Below are positions 20,695-32,000 of a DNA stretch of 64,000 bases, piece after piece. Position numbers and translations under genes: made by a program. Source of the DNA: Pseudo-nitzschia pungens (taxonomy: Eukaryota > Bacillariophyta > Bacillariophyceae > Bacillariales > Bacillariaceae). The notes below the pieces were generated by a model, which saw nothing but the letters and a program-made list of their open reading frames with translations, was not told where the DNA came from and ran no database searches. The stretch is from assembly GCA_037355855.1 (NCBI GenBank), contig CM074762.1, positions 2,418,001 to 2,482,000 on the forward strand, written 5' to 3'. How positions within the stretch are numbered: position 1 is the stretch's first letter; every line of letters begins with the position of its first letter.

Positions 20695-23253
20695 CTAGCC
20701 ATTTCTCAACCTCTGTTCCATGGGTGTTTCTTCGATATCATCGAGAAGCGAAGGTCGTTGTTGGGGTTTTTCACCCAAGAGAGGGAAACTTCCTGACAGG
20801 GCATCCCACCCAACGCGTCGAACAGTGCTCGTGATAATTCCCTCGGTACATTGCTGTTGATGTTTCGTCTCTTGTTGCTGCAAGTTTTGTCGTTGTCGTC
20901 GAGATGGACCCGGGGCAAATATCCTCTCGGGAGACACCAACGAATCACCAAACAGAGAGGATATCGACGACATCATCGTTGCCACAGGTGGTGCGAAGAA
21001 ATCGGAGAAAGCGGATGAAATATTTCTGTTGCTTTCCTTGGGAGGGGACGGAATACTGTGGCCCTCGTCGTCCACATTGTTCTTGGATAGCGGTTTGATA
21101 GTGGTCGTGCTGTTGTCGAGACTGCTGTCCCGATTACCGTCGATAACACGACCCGGTGGTTCGTCCTCCGTCGGGTGAAAGAAAGTCAACCAGTCGGATA
21201 CCTGTGCTTTCAAACCCTTCGTCGGTGATCGGCTCGCTGCCGAGGAATCGCCACCTTCCCGGGTGCGGTGCGCGCTCCGCAAATCGTTCGTGTCGATTCG
21301 TTCCGGTTCCTGTTCGTTCGACCCTCGTGGTTCCGTTGCGCGACCGAGGTTTCCGCCCATCGGTCCGTCGGGTGCCGGTACCTCGTATCGCTCCTCGCTG
21401 TCTTGCTGCTCGAGTCGAAGTTGCTGGACGGTTCGCCTCCCCATGGGTCGCGGGGCTTCGGACGGCGCGGATTTGGGTTGTCTCTGCCGTGACAAAAACG
21501 ATCCCGGACTCTTGTTTTGCAACACACCATTGGTTCCGTCCGTGTCGGGAGGATCGGCATCGTTCTTTGGACGGCCCGAACCCGACACCAATCCCAGGCT
21601 GGTCAGGAATCGAAACATCGTCGACTGCCGCGATTGCATTGTTGTTTCGATCGGGAGCGGAGTGATGGTATCCTGGCTGTGGAGCGGTTGTGTTGCCCGA
21701 GCCGGCAACGCGACCTGGTTTACGATTCCTCTCCCCATGGTTTGCGGCTCGTTCCCCCGCGAAGATCCGTTTGCCCCTCGGAAAATTCCATAGTGTGTTT
21801 CTTCTGCGTGGTCGGAAAAACGCAGGCGATCGTTGCTGTCGTCGGTGTTGTCATTGCAATTGCCATTGTTGTTTTTGATGTTGATGTTCATGCCGATGTT
21901 CATGTCGATGTTCATGTTGTCTTCCGGAACCGGAACCATAGCCGGCGTGACAGTGGTCTGCCACAGTGGATTGGTTGGCGTGACGTTCTTGGAGTTGCCG
22001 GACTTGTTCTGCATCTGGAGAAATGAGTTGAGAGGCGATGCCATTTCCCACCAGTTCGACGTTCGAGACGAGAGTACCCCATTTCCTTCTCGCGGCTGTT
22101 GCTGATGTTGTGGCTGTTGCTGATGTTGTGGATGTTGCTGATGTGGATCTGCAGCTACCATCCGGCCTTGCATCGTCATTCTCTGGTGCTGGGAAATCAA
22201 ACCCGCTCTGGTGGATTGTATCGTGGCATTGGTCAGCTCGGAAATATTTTTCTCCGTTGTTTGGGCGCCCTCGTTCCTGACGCGCTTCGCGGTTTCCATC
22301 GCGATTCCCAGCGCCCCGGTTCGGTCCTTCCGGAGGAGCCGCTGCCCCGCTTCCGCGTTTCCGTCGCACGCGGCCCCGCGCTTTCGCTTCCCGGTCTTTC
22401 TTCCCCGGGAGGCGTCTTTTTTCTCCCTCTCTCGCAGCGCCTGGGAGGCCTTGGCCACGGCTTGCTCGTAGGGGACCGGCAGCCAGTGGGTGAGGCTCAG
22501 TTCCTTGAGCTTCATGAATCGTCCGGGCGGGTCTTGCTGGCGAACCGCTTGCACGATGGCCTTTGCGACCAGCAATTTCGTGTGTTTCGGGCAGCTGAGA
22601 TAGAGTTCTCGGTTGCTGCGGACGAGTCGGCGGAACCTGGAAGAACGGAACGGAACGATGTTAGGTTGTGTTATGTAATGTTATGTATTGTTATGTAGAG
22701 TGGAGTTGAGTGGAGTGGAGAAGGAATCGTGAGCGAGAGAAACAACGAAGCATCCATCCTGTTCTGTTTCGTTCCTCTTGTCGCCACAAACAATGACGCA
22801 GTGATGGATGGCAATCGTGGAAAACTATCGAATCGTCGTCGACTACTTACCATTCGTTTCCGGGGTGGGTGTTGGACTGCCCGCCCCTTCCACAAATCAC
22901 GTCCTGACAACAGAAAGAAGAAGAACAACATAGCGAGAGCAACAGAAGCAGAAGCAATGTGAGAACAAACACATCGTTCAATGACAGATGAGACGCCACG
23001 AAAAACAACGTATCGCATTGCATTGCATTGGATTGGATTGGATTGCATCGCATCGCATCACATCGCATCGCATCGCATCGCATTCCACGGCCCACAGCGA
23101 ACGGACATCGTTCGACGAACGGATTGCGGGAGCGGCTCTGTTTCGGCTGGTGGTCTAGCGACGAGTGGATCCGACCGTGTTTGTGCTTACGTGCGCGTGG
23201 AGTTTTCCGGGGTTGTGGGCGGGATGGTTGGAGCAATCCTTGCAATCCGCCAT
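20695..23253 (-). CDS. DUF6824-domain protein (three exons)
   Basis: Exons 23253-23191 (21 codons), 22903-22851 and 22636-20695 join with phases 0 and 2, giving about 685 aa. The N-terminus reads MADCKDCSNHPAHNPGKLHA and continues into DVICGRGGQSNTHPGNEWF, RRLVRSNRELYLSCPKH and LLVAKAIVQAVRQQDPPGRF. This C-G-R-G-G / H-P-G-N / G-R-F block is the DUF6824 signature, a domain expanded in diatoms and of unknown biochemical role. The remaining 580 residues are low complexity: His/Gln repeats, an Asn/Met-rich run (NMNIDMNIGMNINIKNNN) and Ser/Pro-rich parts, with a basic KTGKRKRG that may be a nuclear signal. Two phenylalanine-rich segments (SDWLTFFHP and SAFSDFFAP) could be docking motifs. The gene is visibly more GC-rich than its neighbours. 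A nuclear regulatory role is an inference. Confidence 0.85.
23013..23084. repeat. Pentanucleotide microsatellite in intron 1 of the DUF6824 gene
   Basis: Tandem pentamers GCATT, GGATT and GCATC (CATCG register) fill this stretch of the 287-nt intron between 23190 and 22904. Confidence 0.9.
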
Positions 23254-23280
23254 GGCTTGAACCGTATGGATCGATGGATG

Positions 23281-23350
23281 ATGAGTGAGTGAGTGAACGA
23301 ATGAATGAATGAATGGATGAACGGATGAACGTATGAACGTATGAAGGAAG
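23281..23350. repeat. Imperfect tetranucleotide repeat upstream of the DUF6824 gene
   Basis: GAGT, GAAT and GAAC/GTAT tetramers in tandem sit just 5' of the start codon (minus strand), in its likely 5' UTR. Confidence 0.85.
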
Positions 23351-25602
23351 GAATCAAATGCCGTCTCTCTCTGTCTCGGATGGTTCGGATTGCTTTGCTT
23401 TGGCTCGGTTTGGTTTGGTTTGCTTTGGTGGTTGTCCGATTCGTGTCGTGGTGTGAAAAAGGCACGTTCCCGATGATTCTCGGATAATTGGCTTTCGTTG
23501 GTGTGAGAAGTTTGATTTTTTGATTGAGAAAGCAATTCCTGGTCAGAACGGGTGTCAGCGTGGACGCGTGAGATGGTTGCAATGCGGCTTAACTGTGGTA
23601 CCTCGTGATTATTACCTGCCGTAGAGTATTATTGTATTGCTTCGTCTTTTTTTTTGTGAGGTCGAATGAGCGTGATTGGTCTGGATTTGTATCGAACAGA
23701 ACGAACGAACAATGGAAAGGAAAGGCCGACCGAATGTTCAAAATTGGAAAGCTCCCGAGACTTCGAAGATACTATTTTTTAGTGCAAGTTCGTACGGTAA
23801 CTTACCCTTATCTTACTTACTTCCATGTACGGTAAGGTTATTACGATACATATTTCACGGGTCTGCATATCAACAAACGCTGTGAAATCCCAAAAAATAG
23901 ATGAAAATAGTAGAAGTAAGATTTACCGTAATCATTCATTATCGTGCATTCTTGTCATATTGAAGTTGTTCAACAAAGTCATTTAACAACTCAACGATCA
24001 AGGATGGACATCCATAATTGTACTAACATGATGCGACAGTAGCTTCTCGGAAGAACTGAAAGAATGGAGAAGTAATAAATAAACAATACAGTAATTCGTA
24101 GGAAGCATTAGACGTACCAGGTACCCAACATATTGAATACAAGTAAGTTATGTTCTTGTACTTATATCTTGCTTTCCGATTTCGTACGATCAAGGAGAAG
24201 CAAACTGGAATGGAGCAATATTACCCGGGAAGTGTAGGAGATAATTCGATTGAACTACGAGTACGAGTATATATTGCGTGAGCGGATCCTGGTTTCCATC
24301 GAGCTTCTACAGAAATGAAATGATATTTCCAGCTATTATTACTTTCTACAGTACAGTAGTATATTCGCCATAGAAAAAGGAATTTATACGAAACGTACCA
24401 ATTCGATAATTACATAATTAATGTACGATTTCATTCGAGAAAAATTGTTCATTGAACCTCCATGTTCAGCGACTCCCCAGGACCATTCGACGAACGGTAC
24501 CGGCTGTGAATGAGTCAGTCCGTCAAGCTCGAATTTCCAAGAGGATTGTTGAGAGTGATTTTGAAATTCATTCACTTTTGATGACGATGATGATGATGAT
24601 GATGATGCACCAAAATCAACACTCTTTATTCATCACCCTTTCTGATTGCTTCACTTTGTCAGAGAATCAAACAATTTGATTGATTGATTTGATAACCTGC
24701 ATCATGGTTGGTTCTTTTGATCAAGTAAGCTTCTTGCAACAGATCTTTGTTTTGTGAGTTGCTTCTTTCCATGCTACTATGCTCAGGAGACGCCCTCCAT
24801 CCATCACCCCTGCTCACAGTGCCATTAGTCTGACTGCTGGTGGTGGCATCCAACAACCTCTGTGGGAGTGGAGCAGGCATGGTGGTGGTAGTGGTGGTGG
24901 TGGTGGTGCTTAGTACTAGTAGGGATTCACAATTTGCAGTTGGCAAGTAGAATACAGTTCTCAACAATTTTTACTAGCTTACTCCTCAAAACTATTTTGA
25001 AAACCTCATTGGAGATGAGAAAACACCGAGAAGCGCCGCTGTCATACAGAGGTGAGGTTTACGGCAGGGAAGAGAAAATAGTGACTCTCCACAATCGGTA
25101 AATTACGGTAAGTTACCGTAAGTTACCGTAAGTTACCGTAAGTTACCGTACAGAGTTAAAAAAATACTTCAGACTCATAAGCACTTCGTACATACCTAAC
25201 GTATTTTACTCCTACCGGTACGTACCGGTACGTACGTCTGTCTCAAAAAAGAAATGCGTCATCGACTAGTTCGATTTATCATTTACGAAGTCTGCCCATC
25301 TTCCGTAGTTTGTCTTTTCACCGCAACTTCGAAATCCTGAATTCTCGTTCAAATTATGTTTGCATTTTTGTCGTGTGACTTGGCAGCAATTGTAATATCT
25401 CGAAGGCTTCGGCTTCGAAACCAAACAGCTGTCGGAGTCGTCATTGCACTAGTAGTAGTCACCGGCATTCTTTCTGATTGTCTGAACATCAATCGACAAC
25501 GTCCGATACCCTCCGTTAGTTCGACCAGGCACAGCTTCCGTCTCGATTCGCTCGTTTTTCGCGAAAGATCCATCAGTATCCGAAAGAAATCCTTTTCCGA
25601 AC
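23351..25602. other. Long intergenic region with simple repeats
   Basis: About 2.25 kb between two divergent genes (DUF6824 - and EF-Tu +). It contains a GAT triplet run (24580-24607), a GGT run (24881-24909), the decamer array at 25108 and scattered ACCGGTAC words at 25210. A minus-strand open frame at 24659-24967 consists of a poly-Thr run plus unrecognised sequence and is not called. Confidence 0.5.
25108..25150. repeat. Decamer tandem array (GTAAGTTACC)n
   Basis: Four exact copies of GTAAGTTACC plus a partial unit. The unit is the same word family that is scattered singly in most intergenic regions of the window. Confidence 0.95.
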
Positions 25603-27192
25603 ATGTTTTCTCGTACCGCCACTAGCACACTCTCCAAGTCCGCGACGTCGTTCCTTCGCTCCCGGGCCCCGGCACTATCCAGCGGCAATGGTAACCTCCT
25701 CCGCCTCACTCTCTGCCGTGGTTTTGCTGCCGAATTCGATCGCAGCAAACCTCACGTTAACATCGGAACGATCGGTCACGTCGATCACGGAAAGACGACC
25801 CTCACGCAGGCCATTACAAAGGTCTTGAGCGAAACCGGTGCCGCCAAAGCCATGTCCTACGAAGATATCGACCGATCTCCCGAAGAAAAGGCCCGAAAGA
25901 TTACCATCAACACGACCCACATCGAATACGAAACCGAAAACCGCCACTACGGTCATATCGATTGGTGAGTTGATTAGAACATGTATCTTCCACAGTGCTC
26001 TGCCTCGAGAAAGATTGAACTCAAATTCGGAATGCGATACGAATGAAATGGAAGCTTTCATTCTCGACGACAAGAGATCTAACACTTCTTGCCTTACTCC
26101 TCCGCATTGAACTTGGACATGATTCTCGTCGTTCCGTATCGGGTGCATCAAAACCTCATGCACTTTTTCGGACGGTTTCGATTTCTTCGGTACTATAACT
26201 TGATCATCATTGTTGTATTTGCCACACTGGATTGAACACCCAACAGTCCCGGTCACGCCGATTACGTCAAAAATATGATTACAGGAGCTGCTCAAATGGA
26301 CGGTGGAATTTTGGTTGTTGCCGCTACCGATGGTCCTATGCCTCAAACAAGGGAACACATCTTGTTGGCAAAGCAAGTTGGTATTCCTAATCTCGTCGTC
26401 TTCATGAACAAATGCGACCTTGTCGACGACGAAGAATTGCTGGAACTCGTCGAAATGGAAATTCGTGAATTGTTGAGCGAATACGGCTATGACGGAGACG
26501 AAATCCCAATTGTCAGAGGATCGGCCTTGGCCGCTGCCGAGGGTAACAACCCTGAAATGGGCCGCGATCGTATTTTGGAATTGATGCAAACCGTTGACGA
26601 CAACATCCCCGAACCAGAACGTATCCTCGACAAGGATTTCTTGATGAGCATCGAGGACACCTTTTCCATCGCTGGTCGCGGAACCGTTGTGACGGGACGA
26701 GTCGAACAAGGTATCGTGAACGTCGGAGATGACCTGGAAGTTATCGGATTCGGTCAGGACCAGAAGACCACATGTACCGGAGTTGAGATGTTCCGAAAGT
26801 TGCTCGACCAAGGTATGGCCGGCGACAACATCGGTGCGCTCTTGCGTGGGTTGAAAAGAGAGGATGTTCGACGAGGACAAGTCTTGGTCAAGCCAGGCAG
26901 TATCAAAACCGCAACCAAGTTCCAGGCCGAGATTTATGCCCTGACAAAGGAGGAAGGTGGGCGCCACAAGCCTTTCATGACCAACTACCGTCCTCAATTT
27001 TTCCTCCGAACAGCCGATGTCACCGGGGCCTTGCACTTGCAAGAGGGAACCGAAATGGTTATGCCGGGAGACAACACTACTGTGACCGTTGAATTGATCA
27101 CTCCTATTGCTCTGGAACCCGGTGTTCGTTTCAACATGAGAGAGGGTGGTATGACTGTGGGTACCGGTGTCATCACAAAGATTCTGGATTAA
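25603..27192 (+). CDS. TUFM: Mitochondrial translation elongation factor Tu
   Basis: Exons 25603-25964 and 26247-27192 join in phase 2 over a 282-nt GT-AG intron, completing the Cys codon of the DCPGH motif; about 435 aa. EF-Tu delivers aminoacyl-tRNA to the ribosome with GTP. The first 44 residues are rich in Ser/Arg and lack acids ([20 protein letters not shown]), as expected for a mitochondrial presequence. G-domain motifs are GHVDHGKT (58-65), DCPGH (120-124) and NKCD. Domains 2 and 3 are complete ([13 protein letters not shown], then [19 protein letters not shown]). It is close to the alpha-proteobacterial type and ends in a normal C-terminus. Odd point: switch I reads EKARKITIN where essentially all bacterial and organellar EF-Tu have EKARGITIN. 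An AATAAA lies near 27270, a plausible poly(A) signal. Confidence 0.95.
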
Positions 27193-27540
27193 GATTTGAA
27201 CGGAGTGCCGTTACATTGCACCTAATCGCACCAAATACTGTGAAATGAACAGGAATCAACGAGAACATGAATAAATAATTAAAAAAGTGAAGGAAATAGT
27301 TTATCCCCTGCCACGATCCCATAGTTATGATTCCTTATACAAAGCACGAAGATGATTGCCTTGTAGTTCTTGAAGATGACTAGTTCTATCACAATGAAGA
27401 ACAAATAATATTTTCATTTGTCGTTACCACTACCTAGACGATAGAAGTTCCGCACGGCGATACCTCCATAACTGGACGTAGAATAACACTGGAGAACAGG
27501 TTGCGATCTATACGGACATCTATATTGGCTTATTCCTTAT
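27193..27540. other. Convergent intergenic region (EF-Tu / SOD-like)
   Basis: About 350 bases holding the 3' UTRs of two converging genes. Nothing else seen. Confidence 0.6.
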
Positions 27541-28274
27541 TTATGCCGATGATGGGTTAGCCAGACCTATAACGCCAAATGCGATTCTAGGTCCTGCGTT
27601 CCCCGTAGAGATAGAGTTTTCGTGTCCTCCTCGACCTTCGTCGTCGGCACCGGCACAAATGACCATGGATCGTCCGATGACAGAGTGGGGTCCGAAAATT
27701 TTGATTTGGGAATCCTCCACTTTGATGGTGGCTACACCAGCCTCGTCTGCGGTAAGGTTTCCAAGATCACCTTCCATTTTCAAACACGCATCGTCCGAAG
27801 GCGCCCCGTGTGTCTTGCCTATGATTGTCACGTAACGAGAATCATATATTTATAAACCAAGCACGAGACATCGCGAATCGAGAGAAGAGAAAGCAGAATG
27901 CATTAGTCGGGTCTGATTCGATTTCGTTGCTTTTTGTTCAGATTGTAGGAATGGACGAGTGAACCCAATTCGACACGAGAATCCCACCAATAAACACAAA
28001 TCGTCGTTCCATCCCAACCCAAACTGAATCGCTGTCAAATAGCAGGACTCTGATCACACGTACCGAAGGGATTGAAGATATCTCCAGCGGATGACGATCC
28101 ATCTCGGACATCACCATAGGCGCAGACCGCGATTCCGTGTCTTTGACCGGGTGTAAGTCCTCGAACAGTTCCTTCCAGGACGGTGGGGCCGTCCTCTTGG
28201 GTTTGGGACATGGTGATTGACCCGGAAACACCGGAGCTTCCTTCAGGGTAGAAAACGCAAACACAAGTAGCCAT
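27541..28274 (-). CDS. Cu/Zn superoxide dismutase-like protein lacking most metal ligands
   Basis: Exons 28274-28064 and 27818-27541 join in phase 1 over a 245-nt GT-AG intron (GTACGT donor); 162 aa. The SOD_Cu fold is clear: [47 protein letters not shown]-like [10 protein letters not shown] and [16 protein letters not shown]. In human SOD1 numbering, Cu ligands His46, His48, His63 and His120 are replaced by Ala49, Cys51, Ile66 and Cys125, and Zn ligand His80 by Met85. Only His71 (His74), Asp83 (Asp88) and the active-site Arg143 (Arg148) remain. Both disulfide cysteines are also gone. No signal peptide is visible, so it is probably cytosolic. Normal dismutase activity is unlikely; a structural, chaperone or thiol-metal-binding role is possible but unproven. 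Confidence 0.85.
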
Positions 28275-29067
28275 TGTTAAAAGTCTCGAAGTTATTCACG
28301 TTTATTCCTCTTCACCCGGTAGAGAGATCAGTCGTTGCACAACGAAGAGGATGATTACCAATAGTAGTAGAGGCGGCATGAATACGACCCGATACGTACG
28401 GGTACCAAATTCACAACAGGCAACAGGCTCCAGACGCAACGAGAAACCCAAAGCATCTCCCTGCAGACGACTCGTTCAGAACCGTACGAGGTGGTACAGA
28501 TCGCTTCTAACTTACCTTGTCCTCCTCCATCCAAACTGAGGTATAGAAATTCGGACTATGACAGACGAGTTGACTATTTCGACTAAAAACCATTATTATC
28601 ACTACGTACTTCGTTAGTGCCGTTGATAGGACGACGAAAGTCATCATCACGAGGAAGTTACGAAGTAAACCTTACAATGTAATTACCGTACATACCGATC
28701 ATCTGGTAAGGTTTAATCTTACTCGTAGTGATACAAGCGAAAGGACCGACAACCGAGTTCGAGAAGTAATCTAAGGTTTACTGTAGGTACTGCAGGAAGA
28801 GCATTCCTTACTACTTCTTCCTTCTTCTATCAATTCAGTAGACGAGAAGACTAGTCCTGTAGTTTTATTATTTTATTCATCAAAGACAAGGAAAAAACGT
28901 CAAAGCAAACTGCAACTGTTTACGGGCAAATCAAAGATTCGATGGTTGGATATTTTGAAGCTCCTGAGTGGTGCCCATTTCGAGTTCCGTTGCGTAAGCT
29001 AAATTTCGAAATCAGTACCATAATCGGATTCTCCATTTGAGGGTGAGCTGAAAGTTTCGCCGTGGTT
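28275..29067. other. Intergenic region
   Basis: About 790 bases between the SET gene's 3' end and the SOD-like gene's start (both minus). Repeated words (GTACGGGTACC, TACTTCGTTAG, TTACGAAGTAAACC) occur at 28395-28410 and 28590-28800. No gene supported. Confidence 0.55.
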
Positions 29068-32000
29068 TCAAGCATTAGCGCCTCCACCGCAATCCTGACT
29101 GTAAGATATTGTATCGAAAGATGATCGATCGATGCCATCACTTGGTATTGCTCGACGCTGCTGTACATATTCTTCGTACGTAGTAGCAGTGGAAGAACCA
29201 TCCGGTTCGTCTTCTTTTGGAGACTTCATGCTTTGTTCAGTGTGTTGTTGTCGATTTGTATCCCCCCTTTGATCTGAAAGAAGAGATTTCGTGTAGGCTG
29301 TCACTGGGTCGAAAGCTTCTTGCGACGGATTTGTCACAATGAAATCGGGTTCTAAATTAGTATTTTCGTTGTCCGATTGGGGAACCGAAAGCTCATTCAT
29401 GGGATCTATTGTCTGACCTTCGGAATTCGACTGCGAATCAAAGTTTTCACCGAGATATTGCGGTGATGAAGTCGAATCTATCCCAGCTTCTGATGGGAGA
29501 TCGGAAAAAACCGATTCAGAGTTCGGGGTACCATACACTGAGAAAGGCTGCGAGTATGTATTTTGAGCGGGGAACTCGGGCGTTGGCGTCGAATCAATCA
29601 TATTCAAGTAAGACTGCGAAGTGAAGGTCCCTCGAGAATATTTTGATGATGAATTCAAGAAATTTTGAGAGTATTGGCTAACTTCAGGAAAATTCACAGT
29701 CGATTTGACACTATGTGATGCCTCATCAAGAGAGTTGGAATTACCGTAAAGAGATTGTGGCGATCCATCCGAATCAAATCGAGAGTTAACATTTCGAATA
29801 GAGGTATTCGGTGTTTCGGTCGGTTCCCTCACTTGTGACGGCTGTTCGATAGAATGTGATTGAAAACCGGGATCCCCAAAAGAAAATGCGGGTGCTGTAT
29901 TTGAATCACATTGCGTATCGTTCGAGGTATTTGGTGGTGCGGTTGAGTTTCTCTGCTCTTCTGAAGGATTGGAGTCTACCTTACCTGCATATGCACTTAT
30001 ATCACGTGATCTTAGCGTCGATTTCGAATGATACCGAGGATCGAACATTCCCGCAGAAAGAGTGGATCTGCTGCTTGAACTGATATTCTCCTGCAGATTA
30101 TCCGCATGATTTAAAGATTCCGGGTCAAGCTCTTGCGATACCCGATCATTGGAATATGCTTGCTCATTCAAGTTCCCAGTAGAAAAATTGGTTTGATTTT
30201 GAAACGTTCGGACCGGGTAGTTCGAGGTTGACAGTCGTTCAGCAACAGTATCGTTTGTTTGCCTTGCGAACGTCGATTGCGTATTGTTGAGCTCTGATGA
30301 AACAAATCTCGTTGATACAGACTGTCCCATGGGCGTCAATGATTTCGACAATTTTTTTTCGACTCTATCACCTGTTGGAATTTGATTCGTTTTCTCCTTC
30401 GAATCACTTTGAAAATGAAGGATCGAGTTCCCATTTGCCGTGCGATCTTTGATTCCAGATTCTTGTGAAGATGTTCTACCTCTGGAAGCGGACAATTCTT
30501 GAAAGTCCCTGCATAGGGTCAAAAACTTGTCAATATGTTTCATTACGCCGATATATGTCTCTCTAACATATAGATTGTAGTTGATAATCATGCTCAAGTT
30601 CGGGTGTTTTGACAAATCATTCTCGGTCACCGATATAGCTACGAAATCTGTTTCCAACAATCTCTGATAATGCGACTGGATTTCCAACCCAATTTCCCAT
30701 TCCCATGTCTCTAGAAGGTGCTCCAGGAATTCGTCTGCAAGTGCTTTATCACCACCAGCAAAAGCCTCTCGTATCTGCATGAGCAATTCTGGTTTCTTTG
30801 CTTCTAAAACCTTGTACAAAAAAGCTATCCAGACGTCTTCAGCAAGCGCACCATTAGTGGTGGAGATCACCAATTGAGAAGGCTCAAGAGTTGTTGGCCA
30901 ATTTTCATTGTCCTTCTCTCGCAAGAAATCTAGGTTTGCGTCAATATAACCAGCCGTCACGTCGCAAAAGCCAAACAAGACCAGATACCTGGCAGGGGCA
31001 TGTGTCAAACCATATGACAAGTATAACGGGCTCGTTGGTCCGTTAGAGCCGGCTCCAACATCATTAGTTACAAAGAATTGGAAAGCACCATCTGTTTGCC
31101 GAAACCCAGGCTTCAAGTTCGCAAACTGACTATCATGATTTGCTAGATCACCAAGTGGGACAATTTGAGCTTGTTTTCGGTCGGGTGATCTCCAGCTACG
31201 GGTGAAAACAATGGTGAATGCCCACTTCACCAAGTCGTCAAAAAGTGAACCCTCTTCATTGCTACTTTGTTGAAGTCCTAACATCCACTGATGAAATTCG
31301 GCTGGAATCGGAGATCTGTTTGTATTCGAAGACACTAATTTGTGGAAGAGTTCTAAACAAGCCTTGTATTGTAATCCTTGGACTTTAATAAAGTCGCCGG
31401 TCATGCGTTCAACATGATTTCGCTCCACCTCATCCAAATACAATCCAGTCGAAAACTTCGTGGGGAGGGACTTCCACCAGCTATACCACCGTGACCTTGA
31501 CCCCAAATAAACTTCACGAATCAATTTGTACACTAGCATATACTCAGGCAGGTAGTCTTGTTTAGATTGCGAGCCGTTTTCCAATTCCGTCTCCATCCAA
31601 CCGCGTGTGTTTTCCATATCTCTTTCGCTGTAGTATGGTGTGAAAGAATCGCCGCTAATGTCGCTCGTAAGGATAACATGCGAGGGAACCGTGAGCACAG
31701 GAGTTCCTTGCTCGACAAGTTTTGTGGAGCTCAAACTCCAGTCCCCAAATGCATCCTCCGTGAGCTCAATTCCGTCGGCGAAAACAATCTGACAACTGCG
31801 GGCCCAATCTGACAGTGACCCCATGTCTCGACTTTCTGATTCTGTTCCGACCGATCCATGTTGCAGGAAAAGTGGGTACGAAGAAAACAGTGATGTGGGT
31901 AGACGTTGAATTCCTCTAACATGCACCATGAAGGCGGATGGTGGAGACGGCAACGACGACAGCCCCGGTCGCATTATTCGGTAATCCATCCCAGCGTGTA

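Noticed and set aside
21156..22698. Several plus-strand open frames opposite the DUF6824 gene
   Set aside because: They arise from the high GC content of the minus-strand coding exon; their translations are Arg/Ser/Pro-rich and featureless.
22904..23190. CRISPR-like regular repeats
   Set aside because: The repeats are contiguous pentamers without spacers and lie in a eukaryotic intron.
22981..23582. Plus- and minus-strand frames rich in His/Ile/Ser near the DUF6824 start
   Set aside because: Products of translating pentamer and tetramer microsatellites; only the first 21 codons from 23253 (minus) are supported as coding.
24659..24967. Minus-strand 102-aa open frame with poly-Thr
   Set aside because: It is driven by a GGT microsatellite, has no recognised domain, and no splice partner is apparent.
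25675..27042. Long minus-strand open frame of 455 codons
   Set aside because: It is the antisense shadow of the EF-Tu gene and has no family features; the plus strand is clearly the coding one.
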